DNA from: VGCC01 sp964495555
Lineage (GTDB): Bacteria > Actinomycetota > Actinomycetes > S36-B12
Length of the DNA: 64,000 bases
Direction: 5' to 3'
NCBI GenBank assembly: GCA_964495555.1
Contig: CAZBWA010000001.1
Location: forward strand, 1-64,000
The notes beneath the pieces are model-generated. The model was given only the letters and a program-made list of their open reading frames with translations, searched no databases and was not told the origin of the DNA. The position numbers and the translations under genes were made by a program. Of this stretch, positions 41,801 through 49,294 are shown in pieces (within the stretch, counting starts at the first letter, position 1; each line of letters opens with the position of its first letter).

Positions 41801-41961
41801 TCGCCCCCGAGGGGACGGCTCCTGTGCGCGTGTGGTTCGACGCCGGGACGCGTCCTTGGTGGCTGGGCGCCCAGGCGCTCGTCGTCGCCGCCCTGATCGT
41901 CCTCGCGCTCCCGTCGCGTCGTGCGTTCGACCCGGATCCCGATGGTGAGGGCTCGCCATGA
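38818..41961 (+). CDS. very large membrane glycosyltransferase (GT2 domain + multi-spanning region)
   Basis: 1047 residues. After an acidic stretch (residues ~10-24, mostly Asp) comes a GT2 domain (~30-300): NAVIVAHDGATWLPAVL, GVDNASGDD, the metal motif LLHDDSAPD, and FRDDLDLCWRAW. Residues ~400-770 hold about ten membrane helices, and ~790-1020 a likely extracytoplasmic domain before a last helix. This architecture is typical of an actinobacterial glycosyltransferase next to whiB2 and DUF5719. It probably uses or builds lipid-linked mannan-type glycan, given the surrounding GDP-mannose genes; that is inference. GTG start supported by TACAGT 6 nt upstream. Confidence 0.88.
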   Translation: MTESLEWFVADDDLDLDDDPDLDIPRRRHWVNAVIVAHDGATWLPAVLTKIAEQIRPPDAIVGVDNASGDDSARLLRDSLTAARVLETGINAGFGGAVDEGLRLIGEWDLPDDVVEWIWLLHDDSAPDADCLDKLLLTADMFPSAAILGPKILGWHDRRLLLEVGVTVDSDGRRVTGLERREHDQGQHDGARDVLAVSTAGMLVRRDVFQELQGFDPYLPLFRDDLDLCWRAWRRGHRVMIAPDAVIHHREASAHARRRGDDHPHRDDREAAAHLLLAHANRIVAPLVALRLLVGSAIRSSVYLLGKDVRSARDEVTAVARVAFHPGRLHASRILAREGATEPASVVRHLRPTTWDQVRGVAEAVGGYLTTSSSALSPSVSALESVDESAAYLPDDSSGRLRRVLLKPSVLLTLALVMIAIAATRTLWFGAGVIQGGALLPAPPGASDLWSTYVEAWHDVGPGSTTPSPPYLIVLAVLATVLLGKAPWAIAVVLMLAVPLAGWSAYIASRDMVPSKITRAWMAAAYALLPAMTGAVASGRIGTTIAAIALPFAIRSLWRLTTPRGSLRRAAGTALIISIVLAAVPAMWIVLVAATVLLTLRRVSRQVAVRLTLALAVPLVVLMPWTWYLVTHPALFLLEPGLPRDSLIDPELAPLDVIALHPGGPGMTPLWVTGGIVLGGVLALLRRDTLRLVGAWWIIGMLALAVGIAQSLVTVVPPGYSAAIAPWPGPATLVWGLALISACGVAVGGLRERFVGSSFTIWQPIAVLAVIGAIAAPIVSAVWWVPARDLAVARAPESPLPAFVVAEAASPQAPRSLVLASSRAGAVGYSLVNGSGEMLGDAETLPPADVWDTFNQYVGWMVSGRGGPEVPAIASYGVRYVVLDRGSTSDLVQTLDSEPGLRRLSSADDAVLWRIAGVTSRARVVAEGAESPMGLVSPDVVGVDPYIDQALPEGSGQRVIVVGATQDSGWRATSNGVALTPVIAPEPVAWSAAFLAPEGTAPVRVWFDAGTRPWWLGAQALVVAALIVLALPSRRAFDPDPDGEGSP

Positions 41962-43475
41962 GCCTGATCCGTCGACCCGACCTCACGGTGCGCTGGACGA
42001 TCGTCGCGATCGTCGCGCTCATCGCAGTCGCACTCCTCGGTGAGGTCGTCGCGCGCGTGATCGGTACGGCGCCCTCCGAGCCGGCCGTGACCCGCGAGCC
42101 ACTCGCCTCCCAGGTACTTCTATGCCCGGAGCCGGGTGCGGGGGGAGACCTCGGAGTGCGGGTGACCGCCGCCGTCGTCCCGGGCCAGCCGGGTCAGGAC
42201 TCGGGCGCGGGCACCGCCGGTCTGGCGACCCTGCCGGGCGCCGGCTCCGCCTCGACGCCGATCCGGCAGGTGGGGGAGCAGGGGCAGATCGAGGCCTTCG
42301 GCACGTCACTGCCCCCGATCGTCGCCTTCGGCGAGGGGTCGCTGGCTCCCGGCCTCGTGGCCGACCAGTGGGGACGTGACCCGTCGGGCCGCGGACGCGG
42401 GATGGCCAGCACCGCCTGTGCTCCCGCGGCATCGGACTTCTGGTTCGTGGGCGGGGGCGCGGTCGCCGGTAGGCGCACGCGCGTGGTGTTGGTGAACCCC
42501 GACGAGTCCTCCGCCATCGCCGATGTGATCATCCACGGACCCGACGGCATCATCGACTCTCCCGCCAGCCGCGGACTCGTCGTCAAGGGTCGCGAGCGAC
42601 TCGTGCTGCCGCTCGACGTGGTCGCGCCGGGTGTCAACGGCACTGCGATCCACGTCATCGTCCGCACCGGACGACTCGGCGCCTCGGTCGACGATGAGCA
42701 GCGTTCGGGACTCGCGTCGATCGGCACCGACTGGATCCCGCAGGCTGCAGCTCCTGCCACCCGCGTCTACGTACCCGGGATCATCAACGGTGACGGTGCG
42801 CGAGTGCTATCGATTGCGTCGGTTGGAGACGAGGATGCTCTCGTCAACTTACGGATTATCGCGCAGGATGGTTCCTACGCCCCGGTTGATCGGAGTTCGA
42901 TCGAGGTGCCCGCGCAGTCGGTGGCCACGTTGGATCTAGCGCCGGTGCTCCCGCAGACTCCGGATGGTGTGCTTCCCGCGACCGTGGAGCTGACGAGCGA
43001 CGTGCCCATCGTCGCGGGCATGCGCCAGTTCTTCGGGGGTCGCCGCGTGCAGGACGACACGAGCTTCGTCGGTGGGTCCCAACCGTTCACCGGTCCGTCC
43101 GCGGTGACGGGTCTTCCGGTCCGCTCCGCGACCGACGTGCGAATCGCCATCACCGCACCCGAGACCGCGGCATCCGTCGACATCACCCTGCTCCCCTTCC
43201 GGGGTGGGCGTGAGGCGGCGGTGCCCACCGAGGCGCGTCGCGTCGACATCGCGGCCGGCCAGCTCCGCTGGCTGCGTCTCGAGCCGCCTCTCGATGTGGA
43301 GTGGTACACGGCCATCGTCACGCCCACCCCGGAGTCCGGCCCGGTGCTGGTGGCGCACCGGGTCCGGGAGAAGTCCCGATTCGGCGACCTCATCACCGGC
43401 TACTCGTGGCGGCCGCTGCGGACCGAGGTGACGGTGCCGACCGCCACGCAAGATCTCTCCGTGGGCGCGCAGTAA
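41958..43475 (+). CDS. DUF5719 family protein
   Basis: 505 residues with one N-terminal membrane helix (~12-32) and a large extracytoplasmic beta-rich region of repeated ~100-residue units (VFYV/ISNP-like RVVLVNPDESSAIADVIIHG, VLSIASVGDEDALVNLRI, PIVAGMRQFF). Matches DUF5719, found next to large GT2 membrane proteins in actinobacteria. ATG at 41958 overlaps the previous stop (ATGA). Likely a partner of that glycosyltransferase at the cell surface; function unproven. Confidence 0.82.
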   Translation: MSLIRRPDLTVRWTIVAIVALIAVALLGEVVARVIGTAPSEPAVTREPLASQVLLCPEPGAGGDLGVRVTAAVVPGQPGQDSGAGTAGLATLPGAGSASTPIRQVGEQGQIEAFGTSLPPIVAFGEGSLAPGLVADQWGRDPSGRGRGMASTACAPAASDFWFVGGGAVAGRRTRVVLVNPDESSAIADVIIHGPDGIIDSPASRGLVVKGRERLVLPLDVVAPGVNGTAIHVIVRTGRLGASVDDEQRSGLASIGTDWIPQAAAPATRVYVPGIINGDGARVLSIASVGDEDALVNLRIIAQDGSYAPVDRSSIEVPAQSVATLDLAPVLPQTPDGVLPATVELTSDVPIVAGMRQFFGGRRVQDDTSFVGGSQPFTGPSAVTGLPVRSATDVRIAITAPETAASVDITLLPFRGGREAAVPTEARRVDIAAGQLRWLRLEPPLDVEWYTAIVTPTPESGPVLVAHRVREKSRFGDLITGYSWRPLRTEVTVPTATQDLSVGAQ

Positions 43476-43510
43476 CGGCGAGCCTGAGGGGGAAATGTCC
43501 GTCGGACCGC

Positions 43511-43516
43511 TACCGT
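43511..43516 (+). promoter_or_regulatory. -10 element (TACCGT) of leaderless DUF3499 gene
   Basis: TACCGT ends 7 nt before the GTG at 43524. Confidence 0.5.
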
Positions 43517-43523
43517 CCGTGAG

Positions 43524-43949
43524 GTGAGTCGACGACGCTGCTCCAAGCCGTCGTGTTCGCAGCCCGCCGTATCGACTCTGACCTACGTGTACGCGGATTC
43601 GACCGCCGTGCTGGGTCCGCTCGCCACATACGCGGAGCCCCACTGCTACGACCTGTGTCACATGCACAGCGAGCGGATGACGGCACCCATCGGGTGGGAG
43701 ATCGTGCGGATCTCTCCGGATCCCGATGCCCTGAAGCCGTCGGTCGACGATCTGGAGGCGCTCGCCAACGCGGTTCGGGAAGCCGCGCGGCCTCGTTTCG
43801 ATTCCTCCGATCCCGAGCCGATCCACACGCCCGGTGCGGTCGAGGTCGCGCGGCGCGGGCACCTGCGTGTGCTTCGGTCCGTGGACGAGTCCGAGCAGGC
43901 CGGCACGATGGGCTACCAGCAACGGCTGGACTCTGACGACACCTGGTAG
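43524..43949 (+). CDS. DUF3499 family protein
   Basis: 141-residue conserved actinobacterial protein (Rv3258c type). The N-terminal third has four cysteines, Cys6, Cys11, Cys41 and Cys45 (CSKPSC and CYDLCHMH), arranged like a zinc ribbon. The rest is acidic and probably flexible. No function is known; the position between whiB2 and the phosphomannomutase gene is conserved with mycobacteria. GTG at 43524 follows TACCGT by 7 nt. Confidence 0.87.
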   Translation: MSRRRCSKPSCSQPAVSTLTYVYADSTAVLGPLATYAEPHCYDLCHMHSERMTAPIGWEIVRISPDPDALKPSVDDLEALANAVREAARPRFDSSDPEPIHTPGAVEVARRGHLRVLRSVDESEQAGTMGYQQRLDSDDTW

Positions 43950-43961
43950 GTCGTTCGCCAC

Positions 43962-43967
43962 TAACCT
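43962..43967 (+). promoter_or_regulatory. -10 element (TAACCT) of leaderless phosphomannomutase gene
   Basis: TAACCT ends 6 nt before the GTG at 43974. Confidence 0.55.
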
Positions 43968-43973
43968 GATGGT

Positions 43974-45365
43974 GTGAGGGACCTCGGCTCGATAATCAAG
44001 GCCTACGACGTCCGCGGCGTGTACCCGGACCAACTCGACGAGGACCTCGCCCACGATGTCGGCGCCGCATTCGTGCGCGTTTGCGGTATCGCCGATGCTG
44101 AGGGAGCCGTCGTGATCGGACACGACATGCGCCCCTCGGGACCCGATCTGGTGGCGTCCTTCGCCGAGGGAGTCCGAGAGCAGGGATGCGATGTCGTCCT
44201 CATCGGCCTGGCCAGCACCGATGGCCTGTACTACGCATCCGGGGCGCTCGGACTCCCGGGCGCGATGTTCACGGCAAGCCACAACCCGGCCAAGTACAAC
44301 GGGATCAAGTTGTGTCGTGCGGGTGCGGCGCCCGTGGGGCAGGACTCTGGTCTCCGCGACATCCGCGCGCTGATCGAGTCAGGAATCCCCGCCGGCATGG
44401 GCCGCATCGGTGAGGTGACGCAACGCGACGTCCTTGCCGACTACGCCGTCTTCCTCCGCTCACTCGTCGACCTCTCCTCGATCCGCAGGCTGCGCGTGGT
44501 CGTCGACGCGGGCAACGGCATGGGCGGCTTCACAGTCCCGGCTGTCCTGGCCGACGCAGCAGGGCTTCCGCCGCTGCCGCTCGACATCATTCCCATGTAC
44601 TTCGAGTTGGACGGCACCTTCCCGAACCACGAGGCCAACCCGATCGAACCGGAGAATCTGCGCGACCTCCAGCGCCGTGTGGTCGAGGAGGGTGCCGACA
44701 TAGGGCTCGCATTCGACGGAGACGCCGATCGCTGTTTCGTCGTCGACGAGACCGGGGGGATCGTCAGTCCCTCGGCGCTGACCGCGCTCATCGCCGCCCG
44801 AGAGCTCGCGCGGCATCCGGGGGCGACGATCATCCACAATCTGATCACCTCGAAGACGGTCCCCGAGGTCATCGCGGAGCAGGGTGGCGTCGCTGTGCGA
44901 ACGCGCGTGGGTCACTCGTTCATCAAGGCGACCATGGCCGAGACCGGCGCCGTGTTCGGGGGTGAGCACTCGGGTCACTTCTACTTCCAGGACTTCTGGC
45001 GGGCGGATTCAGGAATGCTGGCTGCCATGCACGCTCTCGCCGCGCTGGGAACGGCGGAGCCCGGCGTCACCTTCTCCTCCCTCATGGTGCCGTTTGATCG
45101 ATACGTCGCGAGCGGGGAGATCAACACCGAGGTCGGCGATCAGGCTGAGGTCACTGCGCGGATCAAGGATCGCTATGCGCAGGTGTCGGGCGTGGACGTC
45201 GATGAGCTCGACGGGCTCACGATCGACGGTGGCGACTGGTGGTTCAACGTGCGTCCGAGCAACACCGAGCCCCTGCTTCGGCTCAATGCCGAGGCTCGCT
45301 CGGAGGAGATGATGATCCAGGTGCGCGATGATGTCCTGGCCATGATGAAGGGAAGTGCATCGTGA
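43974..45365 (+). CDS. manB: phosphomannomutase/phosphoglucomutase
   Basis: Converts mannose-6-phosphate to mannose-1-phosphate (possibly also glucose phosphates). 463 residues: IKAYDVRGVYP start, phosphoserine loop FTASHNPAKYNG near residue 98, metal loop AFDGDADRCF near 245, sugar-binding GEHSGHF near 325, and phosphate-binding RPSNTEP near 430. This shorter type differs from the 541-residue mutase at the left end. GTG start at 43974 follows TAACCT by 6 nt. Overlaps the Trm112-like gene; with ManA and the guanylyltransferase it makes GDP-mannose. Confidence 0.95.
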   Translation: MRDLGSIIKAYDVRGVYPDQLDEDLAHDVGAAFVRVCGIADAEGAVVIGHDMRPSGPDLVASFAEGVREQGCDVVLIGLASTDGLYYASGALGLPGAMFTASHNPAKYNGIKLCRAGAAPVGQDSGLRDIRALIESGIPAGMGRIGEVTQRDVLADYAVFLRSLVDLSSIRRLRVVVDAGNGMGGFTVPAVLADAAGLPPLPLDIIPMYFELDGTFPNHEANPIEPENLRDLQRRVVEEGADIGLAFDGDADRCFVVDETGGIVSPSALTALIAARELARHPGATIIHNLITSKTVPEVIAEQGGVAVRTRVGHSFIKATMAETGAVFGGEHSGHFYFQDFWRADSGMLAAMHALAALGTAEPGVTFSSLMVPFDRYVASGEINTEVGDQAEVTARIKDRYAQVSGVDVDELDGLTIDGGDWWFNVRPSNTEPLLRLNAEARSEEMMIQVRDDVLAMMKGSAS

Positions 45366-45559
45366 GTGGACCTCTCGGATTGTCGGAGAACCTGTGGGCG
45401 GTCCTCGCGTGTCCGTGTGATGCCCACGGCGCAGTCGTCGCGGACGAGGAGTCCGGGATGATCGTGTGCACGGTGTGTGCTCGCCGATTCCCGGTGCGCG
45501 ACGGTGTCCCGGTGATGCTGCTCGACGAAGCACTCATGCCCCCGGCGGTAGGCCAGTAG
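45362..45559 (+). CDS. Trm112 family protein (YcaR/UPF0434-like)
   Basis: 65-residue zinc-ribbon-like protein. LACPCD (Cys17, Cys19) and CTVCARRFPVRDGVPVMLLDEA (Cys36, Cys39) are the family signature. GTG at 45362 overlaps the mutase stop (GTGA), and its TAG overlaps the manA GTG by one base. In other systems Trm112 activates methyltransferases; in this mannose operon its role is unknown. Confidence 0.9.
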   Translation: MSGPLGLSENLWAVLACPCDAHGAVVADEESGMIVCTVCARRFPVRDGVPVMLLDEALMPPAVGQ

Positions 45560-46614
45560 TGCATCGCATCCGAGGGGCGCTCAAGGACTACGACTGGGGC
45601 ATCCCCGATGGGCTCGCGCGGTGGAGCGGCGAAGCCGACGGCCGACCCCAGGCCGAACTCTGGTTCGGGCTGCACCCCAGCGGTCCCTCCCCGATCATCG
45701 ACGGTGTCGGCACGTTGGCCGACGCGTGCGCATCCGATGAGGTCCCTCTCCTGGTGAAGCTGCTCGCTGCAGCCCGACCTCTCTCGATCCAGGTGCATCC
45801 CGACGCCACGCAGGCGGCGCGTGGATTCGCCGCCCAAGGCGATGCCGCGATCTACAGCGACGATCGCGAAAAGACCGAGTTGCTCGTTGCGCTGGAGACG
45901 TTCGATGCATTCTGCGGATGGCGGGACGTGACCGAGGCCGCAGCGGTGCTGTCTCACCTCCCCGGTACACAACAGACGATCGACGCCCTGCGCGCTGGAG
46001 ATCGCGTAACCGCCCTGCGCTCCCTACTCGAGTTGGCGAACACAGTCGACCTCGAAGCGTGGAATGCGCAACTGCCCGACGCAGTCCGCACCGCGGGGCT
46101 CCCGGAGAAGGACGTCCGGGCCTACGCGACCGTCGTGTCCGAGTACCCGCGCGATGCCGGCGTCCCCGCCACTGTGCTGTTGGCCTTCATGACCCTCGAC
46201 CCCGGCGACGCCGTCTACGTCCCCGCGGGGGTCCCGCACAGCTACATCCGTGGGATCGGCCTCGAGGTGATGACCTCATCGGACAACGTGCTGCGTCTTG
46301 GCCTCACCAGTAAGCCCATGCATATCGACGAGGCCTTCGCATGCTTGGACTGGGAATCCAAACCAGAGATCATCCGAGGTCAGTCGCGGATCGCGCCCAG
46401 CAGCGCGCCCTTCGCCGTCGACCTGGTCCAGGACGCGTGGGTCGAGACCGGCCGTTATCGCCTGGTGCTGGCCATCGATGGCCCCATGCACGTGGAGTCG
46501 GACGGAGTCCGGCTAGAGCTGGCCCCGGGAGAGTCCCTCGCCCTCACGGCCGAGGAGCCGACGATCCACGTCCAGTCGGCAGGTCGCGGGGCTGTGGTCC
46601 GCGCCACAGCCTGA
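45559..46614 (+). CDS. manA: mannose-6-phosphate isomerase, class I
   Basis: Interconverts fructose-6-phosphate and mannose-6-phosphate, the entry to GDP-mannose. 351-residue cupin: KDYDWG near the start, AELWFGLHPSGPS, zinc ligands in SIQVHPDATQA and REKTELLVAL, and the VYVPAGVPHSYIRGIGLEVMTSSDNVLRLGLT signature. GTG at 45559 overlaps the preceding stop (TAGTG). Terminal gene of the mannose cluster. Confidence 0.95.
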   Translation: MHRIRGALKDYDWGIPDGLARWSGEADGRPQAELWFGLHPSGPSPIIDGVGTLADACASDEVPLLVKLLAAARPLSIQVHPDATQAARGFAAQGDAAIYSDDREKTELLVALETFDAFCGWRDVTEAAAVLSHLPGTQQTIDALRAGDRVTALRSLLELANTVDLEAWNAQLPDAVRTAGLPEKDVRAYATVVSEYPRDAGVPATVLLAFMTLDPGDAVYVPAGVPHSYIRGIGLEVMTSSDNVLRLGLTSKPMHIDEAFACLDWESKPEIIRGQSRIAPSSAPFAVDLVQDAWVETGRYRLVLAIDGPMHVESDGVRLELAPGESLALTAEEPTIHVQSAGRGAVVRATA

Positions 46615-46758
46615 CGTGTCCGATGTGCGGCACGCCGAGTGTCTGGCAGACTAGGGGTACAGCGGTCCGGAGCCCTGGTTCCCGCTGGTCCGCGAACCAT
46701 CGAAGCCTCGTGCCGTTCGCTCCCACACAAGCCGCGTAGGCGTTCACGAGGAGTTGTC
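46615..46758 (+). other. ahcY upstream region, 144 nt
   Basis: Gap between manA and ahcY. It contains the GAGGAG ribosome site (46748-46753), a small inverted pair (GGTTC ... GAACC), and an A/T-richer spot around CAGACTAGGGG that may hold the promoter. I tried to match SAH and SAM riboswitch cores and did not find them. Confidence 0.4.
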
Positions 46759-48216
46759 ATGTCGTTGATCAAGTCGGATGGAACCCCGGACTACAAGGTG
46801 GCCGATCTCGGTCTGGCCGAATTCGGTCGAGACGAGATCCGTCTGGCCGAGCACGAGATGCCCGGCCTGATGGCCATGCGGGCCGAATACGGCACGAGCA
46901 AGCCGTTGTCCGGTGCGCGCATCACCGGGTCGCTGCATATGACCGTGCAGACGGCCGTTCTCATCGAGACCCTGGTCGCCCTGGGTGCCGACGTGCGCTG
47001 GGCCTCCTGCAACATCTTCTCCACGCAGGACCACGCAGCGGCGGCCGTCGTCGTCGGCCCCCACGGCACCCCGGAGAACCCGCAGGGTGTTCCCGTGTTC
47101 GCGTGGAAGGGTGGGACTCTCCCCGAGTACTGGTGGTGCACCGAGCAGGTTCTGCTCTGGCCGGATGGCAAAGGTCCGAACATGATCCTCGACGACGGTG
47201 GGGACGCGACTCTCCTCGTGCACAAGGGAACCGAGTTCGAGGCGGCGGGCGTCGTCCCGCAGCCCGACGAGACGACCTCGGAGGAGTACGCGGTGGTCCT
47301 GGAGACCCTGCGCCGCAGTCTGACCGAGGATCCGCTGCGCTGGACGACGATCGGTGCCGGGATCAAGGGTGTGACCGAGGAGACGACCACCGGCGTGCAC
47401 CGTCTCTACGAGATGATGCGTGATGGTTCCCTTCTCTTCCCGGCGATCAACGTCAATGACTCGGTGACCAAGAGCAAGTTCGACAACAAGTACGGGTGCC
47501 GGCACTCGTTGGTCGACGGCATCAATCGGGCTACGGACACCATGATCGGCGGCAAGGTGGCCGTCGTGTGTGGCTTCGGCGATGTCGGCAAGGGTTCGGC
47601 GGATTCACTGCGTGGCCAGGGTGCCCGCGTGATCATCACCGAGATCGATCCGATCTGCGCCCTGCAGGCTGCCATGGACGGGTACCAGGTCGCTCGACTC
47701 GAGGATGTCATCGACAGTGCGGACATCTTCATCACGGCGACAGGGTGCTACGACGTCATCACCGTCGACCACATGGCCCAGATGAAGCACCAGGCGATCG
47801 TGGGCAATATCGGTCACTTCGACAACGAGATCGATATGGCCGGCCTCGCCCAGGTTCCTGGAATCGCACGCAAGACCATCAAGCCCCAGGTGGACGAGTG
47901 GACCTTCCCCGATGGCCACTCAATCATCATGCTGAGCGAAGGACGCTTGCTCAATCTTGGCAACGCCACTGGCCACCCGTCCTTCGTGATGAGTAACTCG
48001 TTCACCAATCAGGTGCTCGCGCAGATCGAGTTGTTCACCAAGCTCGATCAGTATCCGTTGGGCGTGTACACATTGCCCAAGCACCTCGACGAGAAGGTCG
48101 CGCGCCTGCACCTCGATGCACTGGGGGTCCGACTCACGGAGCTCTCGAAGCCGCAGGCCGAGTACCTCGGCGTCGACGTCGCCGGACCGTACAAGCCGGA
48201 GCACTACCGCTACTAG
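46759..48216 (+). CDS. ahcY: S-adenosylhomocysteine hydrolase
   Basis: Splits S-adenosylhomocysteine into adenosine and homocysteine, keeping the methyl cycle running. 485 residues, with the ~40-residue insert usual in actinobacteria. Motifs: KPLSGARITGSLHMTVQTAVL, NIFSTQDHAAAA, NVNDSVTKSKFDN with the catalytic Lys/Asp region, the NAD loop VVCGFGDVGKG and the C-terminal KPEHYRY. ATG at 46759 with GAGGAG 5 nt upstream. Followed by a strong terminator hairpin. Confidence 0.97.
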   Translation: MSLIKSDGTPDYKVADLGLAEFGRDEIRLAEHEMPGLMAMRAEYGTSKPLSGARITGSLHMTVQTAVLIETLVALGADVRWASCNIFSTQDHAAAAVVVGPHGTPENPQGVPVFAWKGGTLPEYWWCTEQVLLWPDGKGPNMILDDGGDATLLVHKGTEFEAAGVVPQPDETTSEEYAVVLETLRRSLTEDPLRWTTIGAGIKGVTEETTTGVHRLYEMMRDGSLLFPAINVNDSVTKSKFDNKYGCRHSLVDGINRATDTMIGGKVAVVCGFGDVGKGSADSLRGQGARVIITEIDPICALQAAMDGYQVARLEDVIDSADIFITATGCYDVITVDHMAQMKHQAIVGNIGHFDNEIDMAGLAQVPGIARKTIKPQVDEWTFPDGHSIIMLSEGRLLNLGNATGHPSFVMSNSFTNQVLAQIELFTKLDQYPLGVYTLPKHLDEKVARLHLDALGVRLTELSKPQAEYLGVDVAGPYKPEHYRY

Positions 48217-48220
48217 TGGC

Positions 48221-48249
48221 CGCGGGGCCGCACGGTGTGCGGCCCCGCG
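48221..48249 (+). terminator. strong GC hairpin after ahcY
   Basis: A perfect 13-bp stem (48221-48233 with 48237-48249) closes a GGT triloop, 4 nt after the ahcY stop. No U-tract follows, as is common for actinobacterial terminators. The next gene's -10 begins at the very next base. Confidence 0.75.
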
Positions 48250-48255
48250 TAGCCT
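48250..48255 (+). promoter_or_regulatory. -10 element (TAGCCT) of leaderless CBU_0592-like gene
   Basis: TAGCCT ends 6 nt before the ATG at 48262 and directly abuts the ahcY terminator stem. Confidence 0.55.
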
Positions 48256-48261
48256 CCGCCC

Positions 48262-48525
48262 ATGGTTCACATCATCGGCGGTATCGGCACGGTCCTCGTC
48301 CTCCTGGCCTACTTCCTCGTCTCCACGGGGCGGTTGAAGTCGGCATCCCTGGGCTTCCAGGGGACCAACCTGGTCGGAGCGGCTCTCCTCACCGTCTATG
48401 GATTCATGCTGTTCGCGTGGGCGTCGGTCGCCCTCAACGCGATCTGGGGCCTCATCGCCCTCGTCGCTCTCCTGCGCGTCCTGCGCGTCCGCCGCCGCAC
48501 GGAGCCCGTCACACCCGAGAACTAG
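48262..48525 (+). CDS. small membrane protein, CBU_0592 family
   Basis: 87 residues with three hydrophobic segments (~3-21, ~33-50, ~55-75) and a basic C-terminus (RVRRRTE). The pattern (GIGTVLVLLAYFL, GFQGTNLVGAALLTVYG, NAIWGLIALVAL) matches the CBU_0592 membrane-protein family, of unknown role. ATG start follows TAGCCT by 6 nt. Its TAG stop is the first half of the next gene's promoter hexamer. Confidence 0.8.
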   Translation: MVHIIGGIGTVLVLLAYFLVSTGRLKSASLGFQGTNLVGAALLTVYGFMLFAWASVALNAIWGLIALVALLRVLRVRRRTEPVTPEN

Positions 48526-48528
48526 GTT
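48523..48528 (+). promoter_or_regulatory. -10 element (TAGGTT) of leaderless CPBP protease gene, containing the upstream stop
   Basis: TAGGTT ends 6 nt before the ATG at 48535; its TAG is the stop of the CBU_0592-like gene. Confidence 0.55.
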
Positions 48529-48534
48529 CGACCC

Positions 48535-49290
48535 ATGTCAGCTCCGCCGGACTATCCGGGATGTCCGGCGACGGTCCTCGAGGCCGAGGCGGCCGGCGTT
48601 CCCCTGGTGTCACCCCGGTGGGGTGTCCCGTCGGCGATCGTCGCCATCGTGCTATCGATCGTGTTGGCGGTCATCGCGGGAGTAGTGACGCTCGGATTAG
48701 GTGCCCCGCTCGCCATCACGGTCATCGCCGGAATCGTCGTCCCCTGGATCGGTTTGGCCGGGTGGCCCATGCTCGTGACGCGGTGGCGGGGCAATGGTCC
48801 CCGCATCGACCTGGGATTACGCCTCACGTGGTCCGACGTCGGCTTGGGCATCGGTGTCGGCCTGGCGGGGCTTCTGATCGCGGTTGTCGTGGCGCTGATC
48901 ACCCAGGGGATCGCGGGAGACTTCACCTCCGCCGCCGGCGAGATCGCCCTCGAGCTGCAGAGCGAGGGGACTGCGGCGATGTTCGTCTTCGCCGTCGCGA
49001 TCATGGTCGGTGCCCCAATCGTCGAGGAGATCGCCTTCCGCGGATTGCTCTTCAATGCCCTGCGCAAGAAGGGTCTGGGCGTCCTCCTGACGATTCTCAT
49101 TTCGGCCGCGGTGTTCGCAGCATTCCACTTCGAGCCGATCCGGTTCTTCATCCTGCTGCCCATCGGGATCCTCTACGGATGGCTGCGCTGGAAAACCGGT
49201 GCGCTGGGGGCCCCGATCGTCGCCCATATGGTGAATAACGGCCCCGCCGCCGTAGTCCTTCTCCTGGGCTTGCCCGAGGTGACACCATAG
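48535..49290 (+). CDS. CPBP intramembrane metalloprotease
   Basis: 251-residue multi-spanning protein of the CPBP (Abi/CAAX protease) family. The metal-binding motif set is visible: EEIAFRG (~165), FHFE (~198) and HMVNN (~230). Substrate unknown; family members process prenylated or membrane peptides and include bacteriocin self-immunity proteins. It occupies the spot between ahcY and mtrA where M. tuberculosis carries tmk. ATG follows TAGGTT by 6 nt; mtrA begins 4 nt after its stop. Confidence 0.92.
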   Translation: MSAPPDYPGCPATVLEAEAAGVPLVSPRWGVPSAIVAIVLSIVLAVIAGVVTLGLGAPLAITVIAGIVVPWIGLAGWPMLVTRWRGNGPRIDLGLRLTWSDVGLGIGVGLAGLLIAVVVALITQGIAGDFTSAAGEIALELQSEGTAAMFVFAVAIMVGAPIVEEIAFRGLLFNALRKKGLGVLLTILISAAVFAAFHFEPIRFFILLPIGILYGWLRWKTGALGAPIVAHMVNNGPAAVVLLLGLPEVTP

Positions 49291-49294
49291 GGCC

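Noticed and set aside
42936..44282. 448-codon open frame on the minus strand opposite DUF5719, DUF3499 and manB
   Set aside because: It spans three well-supported genes and shows no family pattern.
46615..46758. SAH or SAM riboswitch upstream of ahcY
   Set aside because: I could not find the conserved core of either class; GAGGAG here is the ribosome-binding site.
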